Made by a program: the position numbers and the translations under genes
Source: Gemmobacter nectariphilus
GTDB taxonomy: Bacteria; Pseudomonadota; Alphaproteobacteria; Rhodobacterales; Rhodobacteraceae
NCBI GenBank assembly: GCA_020721445.1
Contig: DYMU01000001.1
Span: forward strand, 248,001-312,000
Length of the DNA stretch: 64,000 nucleotides
Direction: 5' to 3'
Part shown: positions 8,328 to 15,978 of the stretch, in pieces
How the letters are laid out: each line of letters begins with the position of its first letter
How positions within the stretch are numbered: the first letter of the stretch is position 1
The notes under the pieces: model-generated
What the model was told of the DNA's origin: nothing
The model's input: only the letters and a program-made list of their open reading frames with translations
The model's database searches: none

Positions 8328-8804
8328 ATGCAAAGCCTTCGCCCCGCCCCGCTGACCGCCGATGCCTTTGCCCCCTTCGGCGATGTGCTCGACGCGACCG
8401 GCGACTTTCGCCTGATCAATGCCGGGCTCTGCCAGCGCCACCACGACCGCGCCCGGCTTGACTTCGGTCCCGAAGGCCGTGCCGGGATTTCGATCTTTCT
8501 CGCCGAAGCCCGCAGCCTGCCCTATCGCTTTGACCTGATCGAGCGCCACCCCGACGGCAGTCAGACGTTCATCCCGATGACGCAAGCGCCGTTTCTGGTC
8601 ATCGTCTCGCAGGGCCCCGACCACCGGCCGCAAGCCTTCCTCACCAATGGCGCGCAGGGCATCAATCTGCACCGGGGCATCTGGCATGGCGTGCTGACAC
8701 CGCTGCACGCCCCCGGCCTGTTCGCCGTGATCGACTGCATCGGTCCCACACCGAACCTTGAAGAACACCGCTTCCCGCAGATGTGGACCGTTCTCGCCGC
8801 CTAG
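8328..8804 (+). CDS. allA: Ureidoglycolate lyase
   Basis: This 158-residue enzyme splits (S)-ureidoglycolate into glyoxylate and urea, the last step of this ureide branch. The protein has the typical AllA layout: PLTADAFAPFGDVL at the start, a central block ending RHPDGSQTFIPM, and INLHRGIWHGVLTPL with the conserved histidines near residues 110-118. It matches the family in length. The start follows AAAGGTGCAACCG. It lies downstream of allE with a hairpin-bearing repeat between them. Its glyoxylate product is the substrate of the bhc enzymes encoded 3.5-7 kb further on. Confidence 0.93.
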   Translation: MQSLRPAPLTADAFAPFGDVLDATGDFRLINAGLCQRHHDRARLDFGPEGRAGISIFLAEARSLPYRFDLIERHPDGSQTFIPMTQAPFLVIVSQGPDHRPQAFLTNGAQGINLHRGIWHGVLTPLHAPGLFAVIDCIGPTPNLEEHRFPQMWTVLAA

Positions 8805-8918
8805 CGGCCCGGGCACAGCCAGCGCGCGCCTCTCTGGCAGGGCCGCGCCGCGGCAGCAAATCCCTGTAAAACCCCGCAGATGTCTTTATGCTGGCCGCAC
8901 CGCAACCCGGAGGCAAAG

Positions 8919-10184
8919 ATGCTTGACCGCTCTCACCCAGGCCCATTGATCCCCACCCTGCCCGGTGGCCCGCGTCCGGGCCTGTGCACCGATTGCGGCG
9001 TGTCGCGTCTGGGTGACGGCAAAGCCTGCGGCAAGGCCTGCCAATTCATCGCCCCCGATTATCCCGCGCTGGAAACCGCCGTTCATGGCCGCACTGTCAA
9101 CCCCGACACCGATGAGGCGTTCTTCGGCGTCACCCACACCATGCTGCGCGCGCGCCTGTCGCCCGCCGCCCCCGGCGCGCAATGGACCGGCATCACCACC
9201 ACCCTTGCTGCCGAGCTGTTGCGCCAGGGTCTGGTCGATGCCGTCCTGACCGTGCTGCCCGACCCCGCCGACCGCTGGAAACCGCTGCCCGCCATCATCA
9301 CCTGCCCCGAGGATATGGCAAAGGCCCGTGGCATGCGCATGGGCTGGGCCCCGACGCTGGCCCTGCTGGAACCGGCCCGCGCGGCAGGCCACACCCGCCT
9401 TGCGATGATCGGCATCCCCTGCCAGACCTACGCCCTGCGCGCGGTTGAGGCCGAGTTGGGGCTGGATGCGCTCTACATCATCGGCACACCCTGCTCCGAC
9501 AACACCACCACCCAGAACTTCCACACTTTCCTCAACCTGCTTGACCCTGCCCCCGAAACCATCAGCTATCTGGAGTTTCGCGCCGATTTCCGGGTGGAAT
9601 TGCGCTTTGACGATGGCCGCAAACCACGCTTCATCCCGTTTTTGCAACTGCCGATCAGCCAGTTGCCGCCCGACTTCTTCCCGATGACCTGCAAGACCTG
9701 CGTCGATTACACCAACCGGCTGGCCGACATCACCGTGGGCTATATGGGCGGCGACGGCGACCAATGGGTCATTGCCCGCAACGCCCGCGGCGCTGCCATG
9801 CTGGCGCTGATCGCGCCGCAACTGACCACCGCGCCCCTGACCAGTTCCGGCAAGCGTGAAGCGGCGGTCAAGGGCTTCCTGGAAAACACCGCCCGCGCCG
9901 CTGGCGGCTTGCCCCTTCGCCGCATGCCGAACTGGTTGCGCCCGCTGGTCAGCCTCATGCAAACCCGGTTCGGCCCCAAGGGGCTGGAATTCGCCCGCAC
10001 AAGGGTCGAGATGAAGGCGATCGAAACCATTCTGCACCTGCGCCGCGCCCACCCGGCCCGGATGAAGAACATGATCCCCGACCACGTCTGGCGCGTCGCC
10101 GCCCGCTATGGCTTGGTGCCGGCCCCGGAGGAGAAACGCCCCGCGCAAACGCCGCCGTCGGATGCCTCCGGCGGGAGTATTTGA
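8919..10184 (+). CDS. BciB/FrhB-type iron-sulfur flavoprotein reductase
   Basis: This 421-residue protein belongs to the coenzyme F420 hydrogenase/dehydrogenase beta-subunit family and looks closest to the BciB/HCAR branch, known for divinyl-chlorophyllide and hydroxymethyl-chlorophyll reduction. C23, C26, C37 and C41 form an N-terminal cluster motif (CTDCG, then CGKAC). Further Cys occur in GIPCQTYALR, GTPCSDN and MTCKTCVDYTN, the last followed by LADITVGYMGGDGDQW. It should bind FAD and 4Fe-4S clusters. A strong GGAGG site sets the ATG at 8919. No other pigment gene is nearby, so its substrate here is unknown. The last residues (SDASGGSI) and the stop codon lie inside a dispersed repeat, so the natural C-terminus has been rewritten by it. 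Confidence 0.8.
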   Translation: MLDRSHPGPLIPTLPGGPRPGLCTDCGVSRLGDGKACGKACQFIAPDYPALETAVHGRTVNPDTDEAFFGVTHTMLRARLSPAAPGAQWTGITTTLAAELLRQGLVDAVLTVLPDPADRWKPLPAIITCPEDMAKARGMRMGWAPTLALLEPARAAGHTRLAMIGIPCQTYALRAVEAELGLDALYIIGTPCSDNTTTQNFHTFLNLLDPAPETISYLEFRADFRVELRFDDGRKPRFIPFLQLPISQLPPDFFPMTCKTCVDYTNRLADITVGYMGGDGDQWVIARNARGAAMLALIAPQLTTAPLTSSGKREAAVKGFLENTARAAGGLPLRRMPNWLRPLVSLMQTRFGPKGLEFARTRVEMKAIETILHLRRAHPARMKNMIPDHVWRVAARYGLVPAPEEKRPAQTPPSDASGGSI

Positions 10185-10193
10185 AAAGCAGCA
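10166..10193 (-). repeat. Dispersed intergenic repeat, copy 4 (inverted)
   Basis: CCTCCGGCGGGAGTATTTGA is the reverse of the core found elsewhere and supplies the stop codon of the upstream gene. It faces copy 5 to make a long hairpin. Confidence 0.7.
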
Positions 10194-10226
10194 TGCCCAA
10201 GGATTTGCTGCTTTGCCAAATACTCC
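10174..10226. terminator. Bidirectional hairpin made by two facing repeat copies
   Basis: GGAGTATTTGAAAAGCAGCA (10174-10193) can pair with TGCTGCTTTGCCAAATACTCC (10206-10226, split here as TGCTGCTTT, GC, CAAATACTCC) with a 12-base loop. It lies between two convergent genes, where a two-way terminator would be useful. Confidence 0.55.
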
Positions 10227-10250
10227 GGGGGTTTGGGGGCAGCGCCCCCA
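10206..10250 (+). repeat. Dispersed intergenic repeat, copy 5
   Basis: The core TTTGCCAAATACTCC is followed by GGGGGC, a short loop and GCCCCC. The copy is oriented opposite to copy 4. Confidence 0.7.
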
Positions 10251-10327
10251 TCGCAAGGCCAAGGGCCGCAGGACCGCAGGCGACAGATCAGCATGCGCCA
10301 ACGGCGCTCTGACGGGTCACCCGCCGG

Positions 10328-11302
10328 TCAGGTCATCCGCAAGGCGACATCCAGCATCCGGTTGGAAAAGCCCCATTCGTTGTCATACCAGCCAAACACC
10401 CGCAGCAGGCCGCCCCGGGTCAGCCGGGTTTCGGGTGTGGCCATCACAATGCTTTCGGCCCGTGCCCGCAGGTCGGTGGACACCAGCGCCCGGTCGGTCA
10501 CGCCGATCACCCCGCCGGCAGAGTGGAAAGCCGCATTCACGTCCTCAACACGCGGCACCCGGTCGGTCATCACAACCAGATCGACGCAGGACACGCTGGC
10601 CACCGGCACCCGCACCGCCGATCCTTCGATCCGTCCTGCAATCTGCGGCAGCACCTTGTCCAGCAGGCGCGAGGCGCTGGTGGTGGTGGGCACCATCGAC
10701 AGCGCCGCCGCCCGACTGCGGGCAAAATCCGCGCCCGGCGCATCTATCGTCGGCTGGCTTCCCGTATAGCAATGGATCGTCGTCATCGATCCGGTGACCA
10801 CGCCCCACTGCGCGTCGATCAGCTTCACCAAAGGCGCCAGCGCATTGGTTGTGCACGACGCATTCGACACAATCCGCGCCGCCCCCAACGCCGCCTCGTT
10901 CGCGCCCAGCACCACCGTCACCCCGGCAGCAGCCGACGGCCCCGAGATCAGCACCCGTGACGCCCCGCCGCGCAGCCCGCGTTCGGCAACCTCAATCCTG
11001 TCAGCGCGCCCGGTGCATTCCATCACCACATCGACGCCCGCCAGCCCCAGCGTCGACAGGTCTGGCGTCCGGTGCAGCGGGATCACGTGCCCATTCACGA
11101 CCAGCGCACCGTCTTGCAAGACAACGGTCCCGCGCCATGGGCCAAATACGCTGTCGTATTCGAACAGATGCGCGCACATCTCGGGTGCTGCGATATCGTT
11201 GATGCCGGCAACCTCCAGCCCGGGCCACCGCGCGGGCTCTTGTGCCCAGGCCCGCAACACCGACCGCCCGATCCGGCCAAATCCGTTGATGAATATGCGC
11301 AT
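10328..11302 (-). CDS. Glyceraldehyde-3-phosphate dehydrogenase-like protein
   Basis: This 324-residue protein is a type I GAPDH homolog. It has the N-terminal NAD motif INGFGRIGRS, the acidic NAD-specificity residue in GINDIAA, the catalytic Cys in SNASCTTN near residue 150, the base His in TTIHCYTGSQ, and the C-terminal WYDNEWGFSNRM. It is clearly off the main glycolytic branch: SCTTNALAP replaces the usual SCTTNCLAP, and the phosphate-site block reads SMVPTTTSAS. A GGAGG site sets the ATG at 11302. It follows bhcD on the same strand after 84 bases, so cotranscription with the bhc operon is possible. Its substrate could be glyceraldehyde-3-phosphate, erythrose-4-phosphate or another aldehyde; I cannot decide. 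Confidence 0.82.
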   Translation of the reverse strand: MRIFINGFGRIGRSVLRAWAQEPARWPGLEVAGINDIAAPEMCAHLFEYDSVFGPWRGTVVLQDGALVVNGHVIPLHRTPDLSTLGLAGVDVVMECTGRADRIEVAERGLRGGASRVLISGPSAAAGVTVVLGANEAALGAARIVSNASCTTNALAPLVKLIDAQWGVVTGSMTTIHCYTGSQPTIDAPGADFARSRAAALSMVPTTTSASRLLDKVLPQIAGRIEGSAVRVPVASVSCVDLVVMTDRVPRVEDVNAAFHSAGGVIGVTDRALVSTDLRARAESIVMATPETRLTRGGLLRVFGWYDNEWGFSNRMLDVALRMT

Positions 11303-11386
11303 GACTTGCCTCCGACTTGCCGCAGGTTCAGCACGCCGCAAAGGCGCAGGCAAGCGCGGCATTGTCAGGGTCACAAGGTTCCGGGC

Positions 11387-12346
11387 CTAGACCTCGACCG
11401 TCACACCCTGGCCGCGTTCCACGGCGCGCTGCACCGCCATCGCCGCCACCGCCAGGTCCTGCAAGCCAACCCCGGTGCCATCAAACAGCGTGATCTCCTC
11501 GGCTGAGCGCCGCCCCGGATGCTTGCCGATCAGCACATCGCCCAACGGCGTGATCGCCGATGCCGCCAGCAGACCCGCCGCCACCGCATGCTGTGCCTCG
11601 CCAATCGTGACCGATTGTGCGACCTCATCGGTGAAAACCACAGCCCGGCCCAACAGCGCGGGTTCCACCTCTTGCTTGCCGATGGTATCGGTGCCCATGC
11701 AGGCCAGATGCGTGCCAGGGGCCACATGCGCCGACATCAGGCTGGCGGCAGGGCTTGAGGTGATGGTCACGATCACATCGGCCTCGACCATCCGCTCCAG
11801 CGGCACCGCCTCGAACGGCAAGCCCAGTTCGGCGGCAATCTCGCCCAGCTTCGGCAGCATGTCGGGGTGCAGGTTCCACGCGATCACCCGCTCGAACTGC
11901 CGCACCCTTGCTGCCGCGCGCAACTGGAACCCGGCCTGATGGCCTGCCCCAACCATGCCCAGCACCTTCGCATCGCGCCGCGCCAGCCGGTCAATCGAAA
12001 TCGCACTGGCCGCCGCCGTGCGCAGTGCTGTCAGCAAGCCACCGCCCACCATGGCCGTGGGCCGCCCGGTCTCGGGATCAAACAGAAACACCGTGGACTG
12101 GTGATTGATGATCCCGCGCGCCGCATTGCCCGGAAAATACCCCCCGGCCTTCACGCCCAACTGCCCCGACGACCGGTCCAGCCCGGACTTGAAGCCATAC
12201 AGCCGACCCTCGCCCAAGGCCTCGCGCACCACGGGGAAGTTATACGCCTCGCCGCGTGACATGGCGGCAAAGGTCGCCTCGACCGCCGCAAAGGCATCCT
12301 CCGGCGACACCAACCCCGCAATCAGCGCCTCTGGAACGATCCGCAT
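11387..12346 (-). CDS. bhcD: Iminosuccinate reductase BhcD
   Basis: This 319-residue protein is of the ornithine cyclodeaminase/mu-crystallin family. In the beta-hydroxyaspartate cycle BhcD reduces iminosuccinate to L-aspartate with NADH, which regenerates the amino donor. Visible features are the substrate-binding GLDRSSGQLGVKAGG block with its Lys, the dinucleotide motif GMVGAGHQAG near residues 130-139, and the family segment TSSPAASLMSAHVAPGTHL. Sequence alone would allow other cyclodeaminase-family functions. The BhcD call depends on its position as fourth gene behind bhcA, bhcB and bhcC with no unrelated gene between them. The ATG at 12346 follows GAAAGGG. Confidence 0.9.
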   Translation of the reverse strand: MRIVPEALIAGLVSPEDAFAAVEATFAAMSRGEAYNFPVVREALGEGRLYGFKSGLDRSSGQLGVKAGGYFPGNAARGIINHQSTVFLFDPETGRPTAMVGGGLLTALRTAAASAISIDRLARRDAKVLGMVGAGHQAGFQLRAAARVRQFERVIAWNLHPDMLPKLGEIAAELGLPFEAVPLERMVEADVIVTITSSPAASLMSAHVAPGTHLACMGTDTIGKQEVEPALLGRAVVFTDEVAQSVTIGEAQHAVAAGLLAASAITPLGDVLIGKHPGRRSAEEITLFDGTGVGLQDLAVAAMAVQRAVERGQGVTVEV

Positions 12347-12356
12347 CGGGCAGCCC

Positions 12357-12392
12357 TTTCTCTTTCCAAAAATATCCCCGCCGGAGGCTTCC
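12357..12392 (+). repeat. Dispersed intergenic repeat, copy 6 (bhcC-bhcD gap)
   Basis: CTTTCCAAAAATATCCCCGCC with GGAGG after it is a diverged copy. It fills most of the gap between bhcC and bhcD. Confidence 0.55.
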
Positions 12393-12421
12393 ACGCTGCC
12401 GCGAAAGCCCCCGGGTCAGGA

Positions 12422-13585
12422 TCAATAGGCCTTGCCGCGTGCAGAAACCGGCCAGACCACTTCCACCTTGCCGCCGCGCACGCCGACATACCAGTCATGC
12501 ACGTTGCAGGTCGGGTCACAGTGGCCGGGCACCAGCTTCAGCTTGTCGTTGACCTTCAACACGCCATTGGGATCTTCCACCACGCCATGCTCGTCGCTGC
12601 ACTTGACGTATTTCACATCCGTGCGGCCAAAGATCACCGGAAGGCCCGAATCCACCGACTGCGTCTTAAGACCCGCATCGACAATGGCCTTGTCGGCTTT
12701 GGCGTGGCTCATCACCGAAGTCAGCAGGAACAGCGCGTTTTCCCACTCACCCTGATCAATGCGCTTGCCATCCTTGTCCAGAATCCGGCCATAGTCGGCG
12801 TCCATGAAGGCATAGCTGCCACACTGCAACTCGTTGTAAACGCCCGAGGTGCTTTCGAAATAATAGCTGCCGGTGCCACCGCCGCCGACGATGTCACACG
12901 CAATGCACATCGCGCCCAGCGTGTCCACCGCATCCTTGACCTGCGCCACCGCCAGCTCGATCTTGGCCTTGCGGTCGGCGTAAGAGTCCATGTGCTGCAT
13001 CGCGCCCTGATAGGCCTGGATGCCGGCAAACTTCAGACCGGGCGCCGCATCAATCGCCTTGGCCAAGGCCACCACTTCGGGCGTGGTCTTCACACCGCAG
13101 CGCCCGGCACCGCAGTCGATTTCCACCAGGCACTCGATCTGCGTGCCATGTTTCACCGCCGCTGCCGACAGATCGGCCACATTGTCCAGCATGTCGACGC
13201 AGCAAATGGTCCGCGCGCCCAGCTTTGGCATCCGCGCCAGCCGGTCGATCTTGGCCGGGTCGCGCACCTGGTTGCTCACCAGCACGTCCTTGATGCCACC
13301 CCGGGCAAATACCTCGGCCTCGCTCACCTTCTGGCAGCACACACCGACCGACCCACCCAGCCGTTCTTGCAACTTGGCCACATCCACCGATTTGTGCATC
13401 TTGCCATGCACCCGGTGCCGCATGCCATGGCTGCGCGCATAGTCGCCCATCTTCTTGATGTTGCGTTCCAGCGCGTCCAGATCCAGCACCAGGCAGGGCG
13501 TCTGGATATCGGCCTCATCCATCCCCGGCAAGGCAGGAATGTCGTATCCCACTTCCAGACCTTCGAAATCAGCGTGCTTGTTCAT
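12422..13585 (-). CDS. bhcC: Beta-hydroxyaspartate aldolase BhcC
   Basis: This 387-residue PLP enzyme of the fold III, D-threonine aldolase/D-serine dehydratase type joins glycine and glyoxylate to give (2R,3S)-beta-hydroxyaspartate. The PLP lysine is most likely K62 in RVHGKMHKS. The C-terminal block PGHCDPTC (H355, C356, C360) marks the metal-binding site next to PLP. QTPCLVLDLDALERNI near residue 28 is the usual start of the barrel domain. The gene begins four bases after the bhcB stop with GAAAGGG as ribosome site, so the two are tightly linked. Alone it could be annotated as a D-amino-acid aldolase; the operon fixes its role. Confidence 0.95.
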   Translation of the reverse strand: MNKHADFEGLEVGYDIPALPGMDEADIQTPCLVLDLDALERNIKKMGDYARSHGMRHRVHGKMHKSVDVAKLQERLGGSVGVCCQKVSEAEVFARGGIKDVLVSNQVRDPAKIDRLARMPKLGARTICCVDMLDNVADLSAAAVKHGTQIECLVEIDCGAGRCGVKTTPEVVALAKAIDAAPGLKFAGIQAYQGAMQHMDSYADRKAKIELAVAQVKDAVDTLGAMCIACDIVGGGGTGSYYFESTSGVYNELQCGSYAFMDADYGRILDKDGKRIDQGEWENALFLLTSVMSHAKADKAIVDAGLKTQSVDSGLPVIFGRTDVKYVKCSDEHGVVEDPNGVLKVNDKLKLVPGHCDPTCNVHDWYVGVRGGKVEVVWPVSARGKAY

Positions 13586-13589
13586 GGTG

Positions 13590-14561
13590 TTACCCTTTCA
13601 TCCAAGGCAAATTATCCAGATCGACGTTCCCTCCGGTGATGATGACGCCCACGCGCCGCCCCCGGAACACGTCCTTGTTCTTCAGAATGGTGGCCAGCGG
13701 CACGGCGCAGCTTGGCTCCATCACGATCTTCATCCGCTTCCAGGTCAGCTTCATCGCCTCAATGATCTCGTCTTCGGTCGCGGTGAAGATATCGGTCACA
13801 TGGTTCGACACGAAATGCCAGGTCAGGTCTTTCAGCGGCACCTTCAACCCGTCGGCCACCGTTTCGGGCGCATCATCGGCAATGATATGCCCGGCCTTGA
13901 AACTGCGATAGGCATCATCGGCGTTCAAGGGCTCGGCGGCATAGATATCAACCCCCGGCGCGATCGTCGACAGCGTCAGGCAGGTGCCCGAGATCATGCC
14001 GCCGCCGCCAATCGGCGCGATCACCGCGTCCAGACCCTCAACCTGCTCCATCACCTCGCGCGAACAGGTCGCCTGCCCGGCAATCACCCGCGGGTCGTTG
14101 TAGGGATGCACGAAATCACCGCCGCTGCGCGCCTGCACCTGGGCAAACACCTCTTCGCGGCTGCTGGTCGACGGCTCGCATTCGGTGATCACCCCGCCAT
14201 AACCCCGCACCGCATCCTTCTTGGCCTGTGGTGCCGTGCGCGGCATCACCACATTGCACGGGATGCCCCGCCGCCCCGCCGCATAAGACAGGCTCAGCGC
14301 ATGGTTGCCGCTGGAATGGGTGCAAACGCCGGCACGCGCCTGCTCATCGGTCAGCCCGAACACCGCGTTGCAGGCCCCTCGCACCTTGAACGCGCCCGCC
14401 TTCTGAAAGTTCTCGCATTTGAAGAACAGTTCCGCCCCGGTCAACTCGTTGAAATAGCTCGAGGTCAGCACCGGCGTGCGATGAATATAGGGGCGGATAC
14501 GGTCATGCGCCGCGATCACGTCGTCAAAGGTAGGCACATACATCGGGGTCAGATCCTTCAT
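13590..14561 (-). CDS. bhcB: Beta-hydroxyaspartate dehydratase BhcB
   Basis: This 323-residue PLP enzyme of the threonine dehydratase/serine racemase fold removes water from beta-hydroxyaspartate to give iminosuccinate. The PLP lysine is K59 in AGAFKVRGA, the substrate loop is SSGNHALS near residue 84, and the phosphate-binding glycine loop is PIGGGGMISG. No C-terminal ACT regulatory domain is present, which fits the short catabolic members of the family. The start uses ACGAGAG, and a GAGG further upstream lies within the repeat that separates it from bhcA. Threonine or serine dehydratase would be the default name without the neighbouring bhc genes. Confidence 0.95.
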   Translation of the reverse strand: MKDLTPMYVPTFDDVIAAHDRIRPYIHRTPVLTSSYFNELTGAELFFKCENFQKAGAFKVRGACNAVFGLTDEQARAGVCTHSSGNHALSLSYAAGRRGIPCNVVMPRTAPQAKKDAVRGYGGVITECEPSTSSREEVFAQVQARSGGDFVHPYNDPRVIAGQATCSREVMEQVEGLDAVIAPIGGGGMISGTCLTLSTIAPGVDIYAAEPLNADDAYRSFKAGHIIADDAPETVADGLKVPLKDLTWHFVSNHVTDIFTATEDEIIEAMKLTWKRMKIVMEPSCAVPLATILKNKDVFRGRRVGVIITGGNVDLDNLPWMKG

Positions 14562-14568
14562 GCTCTCG

Positions 14569-14630
14569 TTTTTCCTCTTGGCCCAAATACCCTCGGGGGG
14601 TCCGGGGGGCAGACAGCCCCCCGGCCTTTT
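14569..14630 (+). repeat. Dispersed intergenic repeat, copy 7, with hairpin between bhcA and bhcB
   Basis: TTTTTCCTCTTGGCCCAAAT opens this copy. It carries CCGGGGGGC (14602-14610), a five-base loop and GCCCCCCGG (14616-14624), then CCTTTT. The bhc transcript (minus strand) must pass through it. Confidence 0.75.
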
Positions 14631-14633
14631 CCT

Positions 14634-15824
14634 TCACTCCGCCGCCAGCGCCATCGCGCGGGCAGAGCCGCGATAATACTCTTGCGCCGCCGCCACGCCA
14701 GACCCAAGCCGGATGTTCCAGCCCAGATCAGCCATGCACATCTCGGCAGCGGCCAGACCCGACAACACCATCACATCGGTCAGCATCCCAAGATGGCCGA
14801 TGCGGAACACCTTGCCCGCAACCTCGCCCAGACCGACGCCAAAGGCCACATCGTATTTCTCGGCCGCAAGCTTCACCAGATCGGTGCCGTTGCACCCCTC
14901 TGGCACCACCACGGCGGTGATGGTATCCGAATACAGGTCGGGCGACACCGCACATGGCGTCATCCCCCAGGCCGCCACGGCCCGGCGCACGCCTTCGGCA
15001 AGACGGTGGTGTCGGGCATAGACATTGTCCAGCCCCTCATCCTCCAGCACCTCAATGGCGCGGGCCAGACCGGCGATCAGACCGACAGCGGGGGTATAGG
15101 GATAGCCGCCCGCCGCATAGCTGCGCAGCATGTCGCGGAAATCAAAGAAGGTGCGCGGCAGGGTGGCGGTGTCCATCGCGGCAATCGCCTTCGGGCTGAC
15201 GCCCAGAATGGCCAGACCCGCAGGCAACATAAAGCCCTTCTGGCTGCCGGCCACCGCAATATCGACTCCCCAGCCGGCCATGTCGAACGGCATCGACCCG
15301 ATCGACGACACCCCATCAACCAGCAGCAGCGCGTCATGCCCCGCCGCGTCCATTGCGCGGCGGATGCCGGCGATGTCGGACCGCACGCCGGTGGCGGTTT
15401 CATTGTGCGTGGCCAGCACGGCCTTGATCGTGCCCGTCTTGTCGGCCTTCAACGCCGCCTCGATGGCGGCAATCGGCGCGCCTTGCCCCCAGGGGGTTTC
15501 GATGATCTGCACCTTCAGCCCATGGCGCTGGCACATGTCGATCCAGCGGTGGCTGAACATTCCGAACCGCGCGGCCAGAACCGTGTCGCCGGGCGACAGG
15601 GTGTTGCTGATCGCCGCTTCCCAGCCGCCGGTGCCGGTCGATGGCAGGATGATCACCTCGCCCTCGCCCATCTTCAGCACCCGCTTCACCCCAGCGACCG
15701 CCGGTTTGAACAGACGGGCAAAGGCCGGGCTGCGGTGGTCGATGGTGGGCATGTCGCAGGCCTTGCGCACCACCTCGGGCATATTGGTCGGGCCAGGGAT
15801 GAAAACGGGGTTCTGGGAATACAT
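14634..15824 (-). CDS. bhcA: L-aspartate:glyoxylate aminotransferase BhcA
   Basis: This 396-residue class V PLP aminotransferase moves the amino group of aspartate to glyoxylate, giving oxaloacetate and glycine. It is both the entry and exit point of the cycle. The internal aldimine lysine is K196 in AGSQKGFML. FIPGPTNMPE at the N-terminus and the PSTGTGGWEAA phosphate loop near residue 61 match alanine/serine-glyoxylate aminotransferases. A strong GGAGGTG site fixes the ATG at 15824. It heads the bhcABCD operon, is divergent from bhcR, and has a readable promoter. Serine-glyoxylate aminotransferase would be the alternative name without this context. Confidence 0.95.
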   Translation of the reverse strand: MYSQNPVFIPGPTNMPEVVRKACDMPTIDHRSPAFARLFKPAVAGVKRVLKMGEGEVIILPSTGTGGWEAAISNTLSPGDTVLAARFGMFSHRWIDMCQRHGLKVQIIETPWGQGAPIAAIEAALKADKTGTIKAVLATHNETATGVRSDIAGIRRAMDAAGHDALLLVDGVSSIGSMPFDMAGWGVDIAVAGSQKGFMLPAGLAILGVSPKAIAAMDTATLPRTFFDFRDMLRSYAAGGYPYTPAVGLIAGLARAIEVLEDEGLDNVYARHHRLAEGVRRAVAAWGMTPCAVSPDLYSDTITAVVVPEGCNGTDLVKLAAEKYDVAFGVGLGEVAGKVFRIGHLGMLTDVMVLSGLAAAEMCMADLGWNIRLGSGVAAAQEYYRGSARAMALAAE

Positions 15825-15852
15825 GTCGGCACCTCCGGGGTTTGTTGACAGG

Positions 15853-15881
15853 ACATTAGGCGATGTCCCCCTGCGCTGCAA
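15853..15881 (-). promoter_or_regulatory. bhcA promoter
   Basis: Read on the minus strand, TTGCAG (15876-15881) and TAATGT (15853-15858) are 17 bases apart and precede bhcA by about 29 bases. The -35 element overlaps a TGCGCTGC octamer (15872-15879). Confidence 0.65.
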
Positions 15882-15885
15882 TTTT

Positions 15886-15935
15886 TTCGAAATGATTTTT
15901 CATTATGCCACGACCATGCTATTTTCGCCTGAAAT
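15886..15935. promoter_or_regulatory. Candidate BhcR operator region
   Basis: Two inverted repeats lie in the bhcA-bhcR gap: AATGA-TTTT-TCATT at 15891-15904, just upstream of the bhcA -35, and ATTTTCGCCTGAAAT at 15921-15935. IclR-family regulators usually bind such palindromes between themselves and the target operon. I cannot tell which one is used. Confidence 0.45.
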
Positions 15936-15978
15936 CAAGGCACAGGTGTTTTTCATCCGATCTGAAAGGGTTTTTCCC

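Noticed and set aside
10328-11302. Erythrose-4-phosphate dehydrogenase (Epd) as the name of the GAPDH-like gene
   Set aside because: The His block TTIHCYTGSQ and WYDNEWG resemble GAPDH more than Epd, so I kept a general name.
12497-13639. Long plus-strand open frame opposite bhcC
   Set aside because: It is a mirror of a GC-rich gene: composition is His/Gln/Arg-rich without domain logic, whereas the minus strand encodes a complete BhcC.
13455-15848. Very long plus-strand open frame across bhcB and bhcA
   Set aside because: High GC removes stop codons from the antisense frame. The minus strand has two complete PLP enzymes with ribosome sites.
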